DNA of 64,000 nt from Marinomonas atlantica. GTDB lineage: Bacteria > Pseudomonadota > Gammaproteobacteria > Pseudomonadales > Marinomonadaceae. The translations under genes and the position numbers were made by a program. The stretch's first letter is position 1. Each line of letters starts with the position of its first letter. Below are positions 56,608 through 64,000 of this stretch, piece by piece. The notes beneath the pieces were generated by a model that saw only the letters and a list, made by a program, of their open reading frames with translations, did not search any database and was not told the origin of the DNA. The stretch covers positions 186,001 through 250,000 of the forward strand of contig NZ_LTAW01000003.1 in the NCBI RefSeq assembly GCF_001639725.1, read 5' to 3'.

Positions 56608-57891
56608 ATGTCTGATCCATTAAAAGGTTTAGGTAGCTCAGTGCCTACTTATACACCAAACCACCGCAGTCAAGAAAGTCAATCTGGCGGTGCGACAGCA
56701 CTGAAGCAGTGGGGCTCAGACGGCTATAGTCCTTCTTCGGCATCGTATCGCTCAATGGGCATTGTTCAGCAATCTCTGTCTGCTAAGTTTACTGCATCAT
56801 TTGGTTCATCTAACGCGAATGCTGCCGAGCAAGCAACCAATACAAAAGAAAGTTCGGAAAATGATTTTTCTCCTGAAAAAGTAGCGCAGCGTATTTTGTC
56901 CCATGTTGGCAACTACATGGAAAACTTGCAAAACAAAGGCGCGGATGACGAGCGTTTAGCGTCGGTACTAGAAACCGCGAAAGAAGCGGTACAAAAAGGG
57001 ATGGATGATGCAAAAGAGAAGTTGGATGCGCTAGGTTGGCTCATGAATCCAGGGGTGGAACAAGGCATCACTGAAACTGAAGATCTGTTATCTGAAGGCT
57101 TTGATGCATTGGACAAAGCGTTTTTTGCTGACACGGAGGCCGTTTCCCAAGTAGCCGCTATGACGACTTCATCAAGCTATCGTCGTGAAGACTATTCTCA
57201 GATTCAAATGACGACTCAGGAAGGTGATGTGGTAAGTCTTAACTTGTACTCATTAAGTGCAAGCGAACAAGGCGAAGCGGCAAGCATTAGTGACAATGGT
57301 ATGAGTTATGCGCGCTATGAAAGCGCCAATCAAGCCTTCGCTTTTGATTTCAGTGTCGAAGGTGACTTGAATGAAGATGAACTTGCTGCCATTAAAGATA
57401 TGATGAATTCTGCAGGGGAAGTGTCAGATTTGTTCTTTGATGGCGATGTAGCTGGGGCGTTACAGCGTGGTTTTGATATGGGCTTTGATTCGACTCAGTT
57501 AGCCAACTTTTCGATGACACTGCAAACCAGCCAAACTATGAAATCCTCTCAAGCGGTGTCTGCTTACGGTCAAAACCCAGGCATGCGCTCAGTTCAGGAA
57601 CCTTTGTCTGACTACCGTCAAGCTTTAGAGGAAACGGTTAAAAAAGCATCGGATTTATTCGATGATTTTCGTAATGTTGTAGAGTCCACCATGACAGACA
57701 TTATGAGTATGCGCGAAGAACAATCGCAGAAAATGGATGATATGAGGCAAGTATTCGAATATCAGAAAGAAATGATTGAGCGAATTAGCCAATGGTTAAT
57801 GCCTGAAGAAACTACCGCGCCTGACAGTAGTGAAAGCGCTGAGTCTGAAGGTGTTGAAGGTACAAATGAGGAGCCTTCTAGTAACGCTTGA
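56608..57891 (+). CDS. DUF5610-like protein
   Basis: 427 residues, no signal peptide. Low-complexity Ser/Gln N terminus, then a helical DUF5610-type region (about 90-175; DFSPEKVAQRILSHVGNYMEN ... GMDDAKEKLDALG), a beta-rich middle (VVSLNLYSLSASEQG), and a Ser/Glu-rich C terminus. GAAGG precedes the ATG. The function is unknown; its placement before the minor-pilin genes may be chance. Confidence 0.65.
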   Translation: MSDPLKGLGSSVPTYTPNHRSQESQSGGATALKQWGSDGYSPSSASYRSMGIVQQSLSAKFTASFGSSNANAAEQATNTKESSENDFSPEKVAQRILSHVGNYMENLQNKGADDERLASVLETAKEAVQKGMDDAKEKLDALGWLMNPGVEQGITETEDLLSEGFDALDKAFFADTEAVSQVAAMTTSSSYRREDYSQIQMTTQEGDVVSLNLYSLSASEQGEAASISDNGMSYARYESANQAFAFDFSVEGDLNEDELAAIKDMMNSAGEVSDLFFDGDVAGALQRGFDMGFDSTQLANFSMTLQTSQTMKSSQAVSAYGQNPGMRSVQEPLSDYRQALEETVKKASDLFDDFRNVVESTMTDIMSMREEQSQKMDDMRQVFEYQKEMIERISQWLMPEETTAPDSSESAESEGVEGTNEEPSSNA

Positions 57892-57964
57892 TTCGGTTTT
57901 ACCCAATAAAATGATGCAATAAGCTGGCAAGGATGCTGGCTTACTTAGACATAAGGAGTGTGTC

Positions 57965-58465
57965 TTGCGCTGTTCTCTTCATGGATTTTCTCTTCCAGAA
58001 CTACTGGTTGTGATCGCGATGATCTCAATCGTATCGTCTGCGTTTCTAAACAGTGACTCCCCCAGCTTCTTTGATATCTGGTTAGCAAGGCAGGCCAATC
58101 AACAAGAAGTTGACGGGCTTTTAACGCTTATCGAGCGTGCTCGAAGTTTATCTGTCCAGTCCGGTAAAGAGGTTCGCCTATGTGGTGGCGAGCATTGTGA
58201 CGGCAATTGGTCTGAACAAGCGTCATTGCGCTTTGCAGAGTCTACTGTTGAGCGTCATTTCTTTCGGCAAAATACTCGCATACGCTGGCAAGGTTTCCCT
58301 TCTAAAAGACGTTATATCTTATTTTTACCAACTGGCTTATCCAGTTATCAAAATGGCTCTTTTTACATTTGCAGTGAAAGCAGTCAGGCACAGCGACTAT
58401 TAATGAATCAAAGTGGTCGCGCTTATCTGGATGATCAAAGCTATGAGGTAAGCAAGTGTCTTTAA
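57965..58465 (+). CDS. Type IV minor pseudopilin, GspH/FimT-like
   Basis: 166 residues with a TTG start; AAGGAG lies six bases upstream. The class III prepilin signal is CSLHG/FSLPELLVVIAMISIV with Glu at +5. The body is a GspH-type beta domain with a Cys pair (RLCGGEHC). First of four overlapping or closely spaced minor-pilin genes. Confidence 0.85.
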   Translation: MRCSLHGFSLPELLVVIAMISIVSSAFLNSDSPSFFDIWLARQANQQEVDGLLTLIERARSLSVQSGKEVRLCGGEHCDGNWSEQASLRFAESTVERHFFRQNTRIRWQGFPSKRRYILFLPTGLSSYQNGSFYICSESSQAQRLLMNQSGRAYLDDQSYEVSKCL

Positions 58466-58755
58466 AACATAGAAAACAAAAAGGTTGGGTATTGCTTGAA
58501 GTGCTTATTGTATCAGCCTGCGTAGCATTCGTTTTATCGGCAGCGCAAAGACAACAGGCACAGCTTGATCAACAGCTACATACATTGTTAAACGAAAACA
58601 AAGACTCGTCTAAAAAACGTTTTCAGAATCAGGCTAAAGCATTGTTTAAATTAAACATTCCGATCGCTGAAAATTCATTCAATCGGCCTTTGTGTCAGCG
58701 GTGTCGCGCAGGGGAGCTTCGTGCTTTATTGAGTTATGAGTTGAACCAATGGTAA
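58456..58755 (+). CDS. Small minor pseudopilin
   Basis: 99 residues with a GTG start overlapping the previous gene by ten bases. The prepilin signal is KQKG/WVLLEVLIVSACV with Glu at +5. A short helical body and a CQRC pair follow. It is small for a pilin and probably a GspI-like minor subunit. Confidence 0.75.
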   Translation: MSLKHRKQKGWVLLEVLIVSACVAFVLSAAQRQQAQLDQQLHTLLNENKDSSKKRFQNQAKALFKLNIPIAENSFNRPLCQRCRAGELRALLSYELNQW

Positions 58756-59648
58756 TGACTGGAACGCTCAATAGCAAAAGAGCTAAGCAAGGTTTTCTGA
58801 TATTGGAAGTGCTTGTAGCAATCGCCATTTTAACGGGCCTGATGGTTTTGATACTCCCCGCCATTCATCGATTTGAATCCCAGTTAACGGTCCGCCAGCA
58901 GGTTCTTCAGCTTGCTGAGCTAGAGACCTTTGTTCAAGATCAGTTTAGAGCTCAGTTTTCTCGTCTAGGTGAATATGGGTGTTTAGCAGGTACGTCTCAA
59001 GTCGAAGTTGGCTCCAGCGCATTCAAACCCATGAGGCTCAACCACTACTCTTTGGATGCAGAGTCTGATTGGCTTCAAGCCAGTGATATTGGTGCCTGTG
59101 CAAGTTATGGTTCTGTCTCTGGTTCGTTAGTGCAAGTGGACCATACTTGTGATGGGTTAAACGTAGGGGATTGGATGTCGGTCAGCAACTGCTCTTACAT
59201 TGAGCAGGGGCAAGTGCTTTCAGTGTCTGCATCTGACTTTAAGGTTCAGGTACCTCCTCAAGTTTTGACGGACAGCGTGCTAGTAAGTAGAGATACGCCA
59301 TTTTATTGGTTCATTAAACTAGGTAAATCAGGAGCTAATGCTCTGTGGCGCCGTCCTGCTTTATCCGGTAATGCTTTAGAACTTTCACCGAATGTTTCGC
59401 ATATGAGAATGTACCCTGTAATCGATTACGACGAAGATGGTGTAGCAGATGAAGTGCGTGTTGACTTCGGGGTCATGCCCATTCGTAAATTAGCCGGTTT
59501 ATTGCTTGAATATCAATATTACCAGTTAAATTGCACGTTAACCGATAAGTTATTCTCATACGACACCTTACGGGGCGATACATGGCAATACGATGGTGTC
59601 TGTAGTCGCGTAGGCAAACTGCTTATCAATGTGAGGGGGGAGCACTGA
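58749..59648 (+). CDS. PilW-like minor pseudopilin
   Basis: 299 residues. Prepilin signal AKQG/FLILEVLVAIAIL with Glu at +5. A large beta-rich body with Cys residues (GEYGCLAG, IGACASYG, VDHTCDGL, NCSYIEQG) and a Asp-rich YDEDGVADEV. Overlaps the previous gene by seven bases and the next by one. PilW is a tip-complex minor pilin. Confidence 0.82.
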   Translation: MVMTGTLNSKRAKQGFLILEVLVAIAILTGLMVLILPAIHRFESQLTVRQQVLQLAELETFVQDQFRAQFSRLGEYGCLAGTSQVEVGSSAFKPMRLNHYSLDAESDWLQASDIGACASYGSVSGSLVQVDHTCDGLNVGDWMSVSNCSYIEQGQVLSVSASDFKVQVPPQVLTDSVLVSRDTPFYWFIKLGKSGANALWRRPALSGNALELSPNVSHMRMYPVIDYDEDGVADEVRVDFGVMPIRKLAGLLLEYQYYQLNCTLTDKLFSYDTLRGDTWQYDGVCSRVGKLLINVRGEH

Positions 59649-60040
59649 TGAGCACAGTTTATCGTGGATGGGTGTCGGTACCGGTGTTAATGTTGGTGAT
59701 CGTGTTTGGAATGTTGATGGTACGCTATCAGACTAGTCTTCAAAGTGGTGAGCAATGGCGAACTCAACAGAGATTGTCTCGTGAACATACGATTTGGCAT
59801 GAAAGCTATGAGTTGCTCTCTTTTATGTCAGCTTCAATGAGCCTGTGCAGTGATTTTTGCTCACCAGAAGGTGGTCATTGGACTAAAAATAATACGTCTA
59901 TGGGTCAAGTGTGGTTGCAGAAGCAGCGAGTCAGTCATCTGGCTGTAGAGCGTTGGTGTGTGACTCGAGACCAGCAACGCATGCGTTGCTGGTGGATACA
60001 CGATGATGGGCGCTATTCAACCTCAGTCTTGAATCATTGA
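59648..60040 (+). CDS. PilX/GspK-like minor pseudopilin lacking Glu5
   Basis: 130 residues. The hydrophobic segment follows G/WVSVPVLMLVIVFGMLM, with Pro at +5 in place of Glu, as in GspK/PilX-type tip subunits that start pseudopilus assembly. Cys residues occur in CSDFC and RMRCWW. ATGA overlap with the PilW-like gene. Last gene of the cluster; its end overlaps the convergent zinc-ribbon gene. Confidence 0.7.
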   Translation: MSTVYRGWVSVPVLMLVIVFGMLMVRYQTSLQSGEQWRTQQRLSREHTIWHESYELLSFMSASMSLCSDFCSPEGGHWTKNNTSMGQVWLQKQRVSHLAVERWCVTRDQQRMRCWWIHDDGRYSTSVLNH

Positions 60041-60279
60041 GATTTGTGTTCGAGTTTATGCTCTACAGAGCAAAACGGTGTTTGATTATGATCATACACC
60101 GCGTGACTCTTTGGAATAAAGGTGCCACAAGTCGCACATTTCACCATGGCTTCTTCATGGTTGGTATCTTTGGTTTTCTTGACTGATTTCGATTTTGCCA
60201 TGATTGCTTTGGCAAATTGTCGATAAATCACCCAGCCAATAGCAAAAACTAGAATAAAAAATAATAAACGTACAATCAT
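60034..60279 (-). CDS. PP0621-like small membrane zinc-ribbon protein
   Basis: 81 residues from the ATG at 60279; the frame runs to 60318. One membrane helix (MIVRLLFFILVFAIGWVIYR) then VKCATCGTFIPKSHAVYD and FCSVEHK, a zinc-binding ribbon as in PP0621-family proteins. Function unknown. Convergent with the minor-pilin cluster. Confidence 0.8.
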   Translation of the reverse strand: MIVRLLFFILVFAIGWVIYRQFAKAIMAKSKSVKKTKDTNHEEAMVKCATCGTFIPKSHAVYDHNQTPFCSVEHKLEHKSQ

Positions 60280-60355
60280 GCTCTTTACCTTAGCCTTGTA
60301 ATTCCACGACAATAACACCCATATAATCTAACAGAGCGTCTGAGATAGCAACGAA

Positions 60356-61993
60356 ATGACCATTCGAGTAGCCATGGCCCAACTGGATATGCTGGTTGGC
60401 GACATTAAAAATAACACGGAATCTGTAATTGCACAGTCTCATATCGCACGAGACGAGCAAAATGCGGATGTGATTGTCTTTCCAGAATTGACCTTAACAG
60501 GTTATCCACCAGAGGATTTACTGCTACGCCCAAGCCTTAGACCACGAATCGAAGCTGCATTGGCGCAAATTTTAGAGCAAGTTCATGACATCTATGTTGT
60601 GGTCGGTTACCCGAGAGAGATTGACGGTGAGCTTTTTAACTGCGCAGGGGTGTTCTATCAAGGCCAAATATTAGGCGAGTATTGCAAGCAGAAGTTACCT
60701 AATTTCCGAGTATTTGATGATAAACGATACTTTCAAGAGGGTAATACGGCTTGTATTGTAAGGATCAAAGGCATCAAAGTTGGTCTAAGCATTTGTGAAG
60801 ATATTTGGCATCCTGAACCTATTGCACAAGCTAAAGAGGCCGGTGCTGAGCTGATATTAAATCTGAATGCCTCGCCTTTCCATATTGAAAAGATGGGCGT
60901 GCGTGAGCAGTTGCTTCATCGCCGTGCCAGTGAAAACCAGTTGCCAATTGTGTATGTAAATTACATGGGTGCACAAGATGAGTTGGTCTATGAAGGCGGC
61001 TCATTTGTGGTTGACGCACAAGGCGTCAAAGTAATACAAGCCCCTTGGTATGAAACAGGCTTGTATTGTGTCGACTTCACTATTGCGGAAGACCGCCAGC
61101 CACGTTTAGAGCCAGTCAGTGGCGACATCGCCTCGACACTTGATGTGGAAGCCAGTGTTTATCAAGCGATGGTAACCGGGCTGCGTGACTACATTGAAAA
61201 GAATCGCTTTAAAGGCATTGTTTTAGGCTTGAGTGGCGGTATTGATTCGGCCTTGTCACTAGCTGTGGCGGTAGACGCTATCGGTGCAGATCGCGTACAG
61301 GCAGTGATGATGCCCTATACCTATACATCCTCAATGAGTCTTGAAGATGCGCAGGAAGAAGCTAAGTTGCTAGGCGTGGAGTACAGCGTATTACCTATCG
61401 AACCCATGGTAGCCGCTTTTATGGAGACTTTGGCGTCGGAGTTTGAGGGTTATGCACGTGATACGACAGAAGAGAATTTACAGGCTCGTACGCGTGGTGT
61501 AACACTGATGGCCATTTCGAATAAGAAAGGTTACATGGTATTAACTACGGGTAATAAGAGTGAAATGGCTGTTGGCTATGCCACCTTATACGGCGATATG
61601 GTGGGGGGCTATTCGGTACTGAAAGACGTCTTCAAAACGCTAGTGTTTCGTCTCTGTCGTTACCGTAATTCGTTAGGGTATGTGATTCCTGAGCGTGTTA
61701 TCACACGACCGCCAAGCGCCGAATTAGCACCCGATCAAATTGATGAGGATTCGCTGCCTAGCTACGATGTACTGGATGAAATTTTACATAAATACATTGA
61801 ACAGGACATGAGTGCAGAGGCGATTTTAGCGTCTAATGAATTCGATCGTGAAACTGTTTATCGTGTCTTGCGATTAGTGGATTTGAACGAATACAAACGA
61901 CGTCAGGCGCCAACAGGGGTGCGTATTACTGAGCGTGGCTTTGGTCGAGATCGCCGTTATCCAATGACCAACGGTTGGCATATTGGCGATTAA
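60356..61993 (+). CDS. nadE: Glutamine-dependent NAD+ synthetase
   Basis: 545 residues, two domains. The N-terminal nitrilase-type glutaminase has the Glu-Lys-Cys triad in FPELTLTGYPPEDLL, QKLPNFRVFDD and LSICEDIWHPE. The C-terminal synthetase has LSGGIDSALSLA and TTGNKSEMAVGY. It amidates nicotinate adenine dinucleotide using glutamine-derived ammonia. The short stretch between 60319 and 60355 has no strong Shine-Dalgarno. Confidence 0.96.
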   Translation: MTIRVAMAQLDMLVGDIKNNTESVIAQSHIARDEQNADVIVFPELTLTGYPPEDLLLRPSLRPRIEAALAQILEQVHDIYVVVGYPREIDGELFNCAGVFYQGQILGEYCKQKLPNFRVFDDKRYFQEGNTACIVRIKGIKVGLSICEDIWHPEPIAQAKEAGAELILNLNASPFHIEKMGVREQLLHRRASENQLPIVYVNYMGAQDELVYEGGSFVVDAQGVKVIQAPWYETGLYCVDFTIAEDRQPRLEPVSGDIASTLDVEASVYQAMVTGLRDYIEKNRFKGIVLGLSGGIDSALSLAVAVDAIGADRVQAVMMPYTYTSSMSLEDAQEEAKLLGVEYSVLPIEPMVAAFMETLASEFEGYARDTTEENLQARTRGVTLMAISNKKGYMVLTTGNKSEMAVGYATLYGDMVGGYSVLKDVFKTLVFRLCRYRNSLGYVIPERVITRPPSAELAPDQIDEDSLPSYDVLDEILHKYIEQDMSAEAILASNEFDRETVYRVLRLVDLNEYKRRQAPTGVRITERGFGRDRRYPMTNGWHIGD

Positions 61994-62020
61994 AGCTCGA
62001 TGAAACCATTGAATATAGAC

Positions 62021-62052
62021 AAATAGGCAGCCAAGTGGCTGCCTATTTTTTT
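62021..62052 (+). terminator. Rho-independent terminator after nadE
   Basis: AAATAGGCAGCC / GGCTGCCTATTT, a perfect 12-base stem with AAGT loop, followed by a seven-base T-run. It may also end dapA from the other side, but that flank is weaker. Confidence 0.9.
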
Positions 62053-62056
62053 ATCG

Positions 62057-62929
62057 TTAAAGTAAGCCTAGATTTTGCATCGCTGCACGTATGGCTGCTT
62101 TACTGGTTTGCTCAAGTGGCATCATAGGAAAGCGTGCTTCTTCTGAGCAAAGGCCCAGTAAAGATAGGGCGTATTTTGCACCCGCAGGGTTGGGCTCTAA
62201 GAAAAGTGAGGCATGTAACGCGAACAGTTTGTCTTGTAAGGCTGCGGCTTCAACAAACTTTCCTTCACGGCACAGACGGTGAAGTTCAACGACTTGCGCT
62301 GGTGCTACGTTACCGCTTACTGAAATACAACCGTTACCGCCTCCAACATTATAAGCGACACAGGTTACATCATCGCCGCTTAAGAAACTGAAAGGCTTGT
62401 CAATTAACGCGCGCTCTCGAATTGGGCGTGTTAGATCCCCTGTTGCATCTTTAACTCCGACGATACGCTCTAATTTTGCCAACTCTGCTACGGTTGCAAC
62501 CTCTAAACCAACCACTGAGCGGGGAGGAATGTTGTACAAAATAATGGGTAAGTCAGTGTTGTTGTGAACATGTTCGTAGTGAGCAAACAAACCACGCTGA
62601 TTGGGGCGGTTATAATAGCCAGCAACATGTAAGGTCGCATCGGCTCCTGCTTGTGTCGCAAAGTTCGAATATTCAACCGCTTCAATTGGGTTGTTCGAGC
62701 CTGCTCCAGCAATAACTGGGACGGCTTTATTGGTTTCTTCTACGGTTATTTCAACGGCACGTTTGTGCTCTGCTTCACTTAGGGTTGGGCTTTCGCCTGT
62801 TGTGCCAACGGGCACTAAGCCATTAATGCCAGAGTCAATTTGCCAGCGAACCATGCGACGTAACGCATCTTCATCAAGCTGATTATTAGAAAAGGGCGTG
62901 ATTAAAGCAGTGATTGCACCGTGAAACAT
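62057..62929 (-). CDS. dapA: 4-hydroxy-tetrahydrodipicolinate synthase
   Basis: 290 residues. TIM barrel with GTTGESPTLS, the catalytic Tyr in AGYYNRPNQRGL and Schiff-base Lys in GVKDATGDL. It condenses pyruvate with aspartate semialdehyde at the start of lysine and diaminopimelate synthesis. GAGG precedes the ATG. Its leader carries a lysine-rich small ORF and alternative hairpins, noted separately. bamC does not follow. Confidence 0.97.
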   Translation of the reverse strand: MFHGAITALITPFSNNQLDEDALRRMVRWQIDSGINGLVPVGTTGESPTLSEAEHKRAVEITVEETNKAVPVIAGAGSNNPIEAVEYSNFATQAGADATLHVAGYYNRPNQRGLFAHYEHVHNNTDLPIILYNIPPRSVVGLEVATVAELAKLERIVGVKDATGDLTRPIRERALIDKPFSFLSGDDVTCVAYNVGGGNGCISVSGNVAPAQVVELHRLCREGKFVEAAALQDKLFALHASLFLEPNPAGAKYALSLLGLCSEEARFPMMPLEQTSKAAIRAAMQNLGLL

Positions 62930-62954
62930 ACTGTTACCTCATTTATTGTGTAAA

Positions 62955-62995
62955 CAGCATGTTGGCTTGAAGGTATCCCGTCGGCAAACATGCTG
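62955..62995 (-). promoter_or_regulatory. Two mutually exclusive hairpins in the dapA leader
   Basis: CAGCATGTT (62955-62963) and AACATGCTG (62987-62995) form a perfect nine-base stem. On the minus strand a second smaller hairpin, CGGCA-GCATGTT-TGCCG with a CCC/GGG extension, uses the same GCATGTT as its loop. The two cannot form together. No U-run follows either, so classic intrinsic termination is not evident. Confidence 0.4.
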
Positions 62996-63012
62996 CCGGG
63001 GATTTTATTAGA

Positions 63013-63096
63013 TTACATCCACACGTCAGCGTCGCAAGGTTTCTTACCCTTACGTTTATCGCCGTTGTGTTTAGAAGTGATTGTAATCTTAGTCAT
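63013..63096 (-). CDS. Candidate 27-codon lysine-rich small ORF upstream of dapA
   Basis: ATG at 63096-63094, stop TAA at 63015-63013. It translates to 27 residues, with six Lys (positions 3, 9, 14, 16, 18, 19) and the cluster KRKGKKP, ending DADVWM. GC content and codon choice (GGC, CGT, GAC, AAC) are higher than in the AT-rich flanks. There is no Shine-Dalgarno; a TTGACT and CATAAT upstream are 20 bases apart, too far for a good promoter. It may be a leader peptide, a free small protein or chance. The 354-base stretch 62930-63283 holds this and the dapA leader, nothing else I could find. Confidence 0.4.
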   Translation of the reverse strand: MTKITITSKHNGDKRKGKKPCDADVWM

Positions 63097-63283
63097 TTGG
63101 ATTTGTTTTTAACATAAAATATTGATGCAGATTATGCTGAAGGTTTTTACTGTGTTAGTCAACTGCTAAACGATCGTTTTTTATTATTTTGATTAGTATA
63201 TAAGGGGAAAATTATTTAGCATGGCTGACTTGTTTTTTTGATGTCATCTGTTGTTATTCGAAATAAATGGTTAAATAGTAGTT

Positions 63284-64000
63284 ATGCATAAAAAAATTAA
63301 AGATCTTTTGGATAAGCACTTTCCAGGAGAAGTGTGCTCAGGGAAGTTAAAACTGCTTGCTACAGAATTAGATCAATTACTTCAAGAGCATGAAAATGAA
63401 ATCACGCTTCTTGAGCGTAGTATGGATTTAGCATCAGATGCCATAATAGAAAGCAACGATACTGCCGCAAATCATATTGAGCTATTTGAAACTACGTTTT
63501 TGTCTTCTTCAGAAGCAATGCTGTTAGTGGATTTTGAGCAAGACTTGCTAACCTACAATGAATCCTTAGGCAAATTGCTTAATATTCCCAAGAGTTTTGA
63601 TGGGGAAATTAGCATGAATTCTTTCCTAAAAAACTTAGCCTATCATATTGAAAACCCTAGTAATTTTCTTAATTTTCTTAAAAAAAGTCATGATAATCAT
63701 GATGTATTTGAAGGGGAGTTGCTTCTTAAAGATAGTCGCTGGCTTAAGTATCATGTAAAACCTAGATTGCGTGGAAACATTATGATTGGCCGTTTGTGGA
63801 CCTTGTCGGATATTACTGACTTAAAACGGTCTAATCGGTTGATTGAAGAGTTCAAACAAGAACTACAAAGTGCTAACGAGCTTGCCAGAATAGGTCCTTG
63901 GTCATTCGATCTTAATACTCAGCAATTTACTTTTTCTGATGATTTATTAGGTTTACTTAGGTTGTCAAAAGAGTATAGCCAAATAGCATTTAACGATTTC
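63284..64000 (+). CDS. PAS-domain sensor protein, N-terminal part only
   Basis: An open frame of 239 codons running off the right edge. The first 100 residues are helical and without a signal peptide (HKKIKDLLDKHFPGEV; LDQLLQEHENEITLLERSMD). Two PAS-like regions follow: one near residues 80-190 (AMLLVDFEQDLLTYNESL ... LLLKDSRWLKYHVKPR) and a PAS_3-type start near 200-239 (ELARIGPWSFDLNTQQFTFSDD). The output domain (kinase, GGDEF or EAL) is beyond the window. No good Shine-Dalgarno at the ATG. Divergent from the dapA leader. Confidence 0.8.
   Translation, partial: MHKKIKDLLDKHFPGEVCSGKLKLLATELDQLLQEHENEITLLERSMDLASDAIIESNDTAANHIELFETTFLSSSEAMLLVDFEQDLLTYNESLGKLLNIPKSFDGEISMNSFLKNLAYHIENPSNFLNFLKKSHDNHDVFEGELLLKDSRWLKYHVKPRLRGNIMIGRLWTLSDITDLKRSNRLIEEFKQELQSANELARIGPWSFDLNTQQFTFSDDLLGLLRLSKEYSQIAFNDF

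Noticed and set aside
1-64000. CRISPR arrays, tRNA or rRNA genes, insertion sequences, prophage
   Set aside because: No repeat-spacer pattern, tRNA cloverleaf, transposase or phage gene was recognised in any gap.

Overview
The window reads as chromosomal DNA of a marine-type gammaproteobacterium. The gene order dsbD-accB-accC-prmA-(zinc-ribbon DUF3426 protein)-dusB-fis-purH-purD-(7TMR-DISM sensor) matches the Pseudomonas/Oceanospirillales arrangement. The class Ia nrdAB-ferredoxin cluster, Coq7, the [4Fe-4S]-type CysH and the modest GC content fit an Oceanospirillales member (Marinomonas-like). That genus-level guess is inference. I saw no rRNA, tRNA, CRISPR array, insertion sequence or prophage. 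Coding density is high and most genes are core metabolism.

Layout. 1-1734: end of a tripartite efflux operon (outer-membrane factor, then a truncated adaptor). 1960-3652: GIY-YIG protein, VOC protein and SrkA kinase. 3664-12361: a minus-strand run of a phosphorylase-kinase-alpha/beta-like GH15 protein, GlgB, GlgX, a receiver-TPR protein and SrkA, linking glycogen handling with signalling and stress genes. 12591-13794: a YqaA membrane protein and a SPOR lipoprotein. 13819-18724: a non-classical chaperone-usher pilus operon (two DUF4402 subunits, chaperone, usher-like protein with a SPOR-like tail). 18849-24208: HAD phosphatase, methyltransferase, acs with a LuxR-type regulator, YidD and PheA. 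24216-28558: TonB receptor plus periplasmic binding-like protein, YbfF and a CDP-alcohol transferase. 28555-32325: ferredoxin, nrdB and nrdA with two NrdR boxes upstream. 32613-37663: DUF1624, PdxH, Coq7, HIT protein, a RetS-like sensor with degenerate kinase and receiver domains, and a small membrane protein.

37740-48453: purD, purH, fis, dusB, a DUF3426 protein, prmA, accC, accB and dsbD, all on the minus strand. 48553-50895: lipoprotein, DUF2333 protein and acetyltransferase. 50905-55578: dNTPase, a stand-alone LysR-type DNA-binding domain, cysH, nudL and pabB. 55667-60040: hydrolase, DUF5610-like protein and four minor-pseudopilin genes. 60034-62929: zinc-ribbon membrane protein, nadE and dapA. 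A 27-codon lysine-rich ORF and two competing hairpins lie in the dapA leader. The window ends inside a PAS-domain sensor gene.

The best candidates for under-described biology are the DUF4402 pilus locus whose usher ends in a SPOR-like domain next to a SPOR lipoprotein, the RetS-position pseudo-kinase, the PhK-like glycogen operon, and the possible lysine attenuator ahead of dapA.
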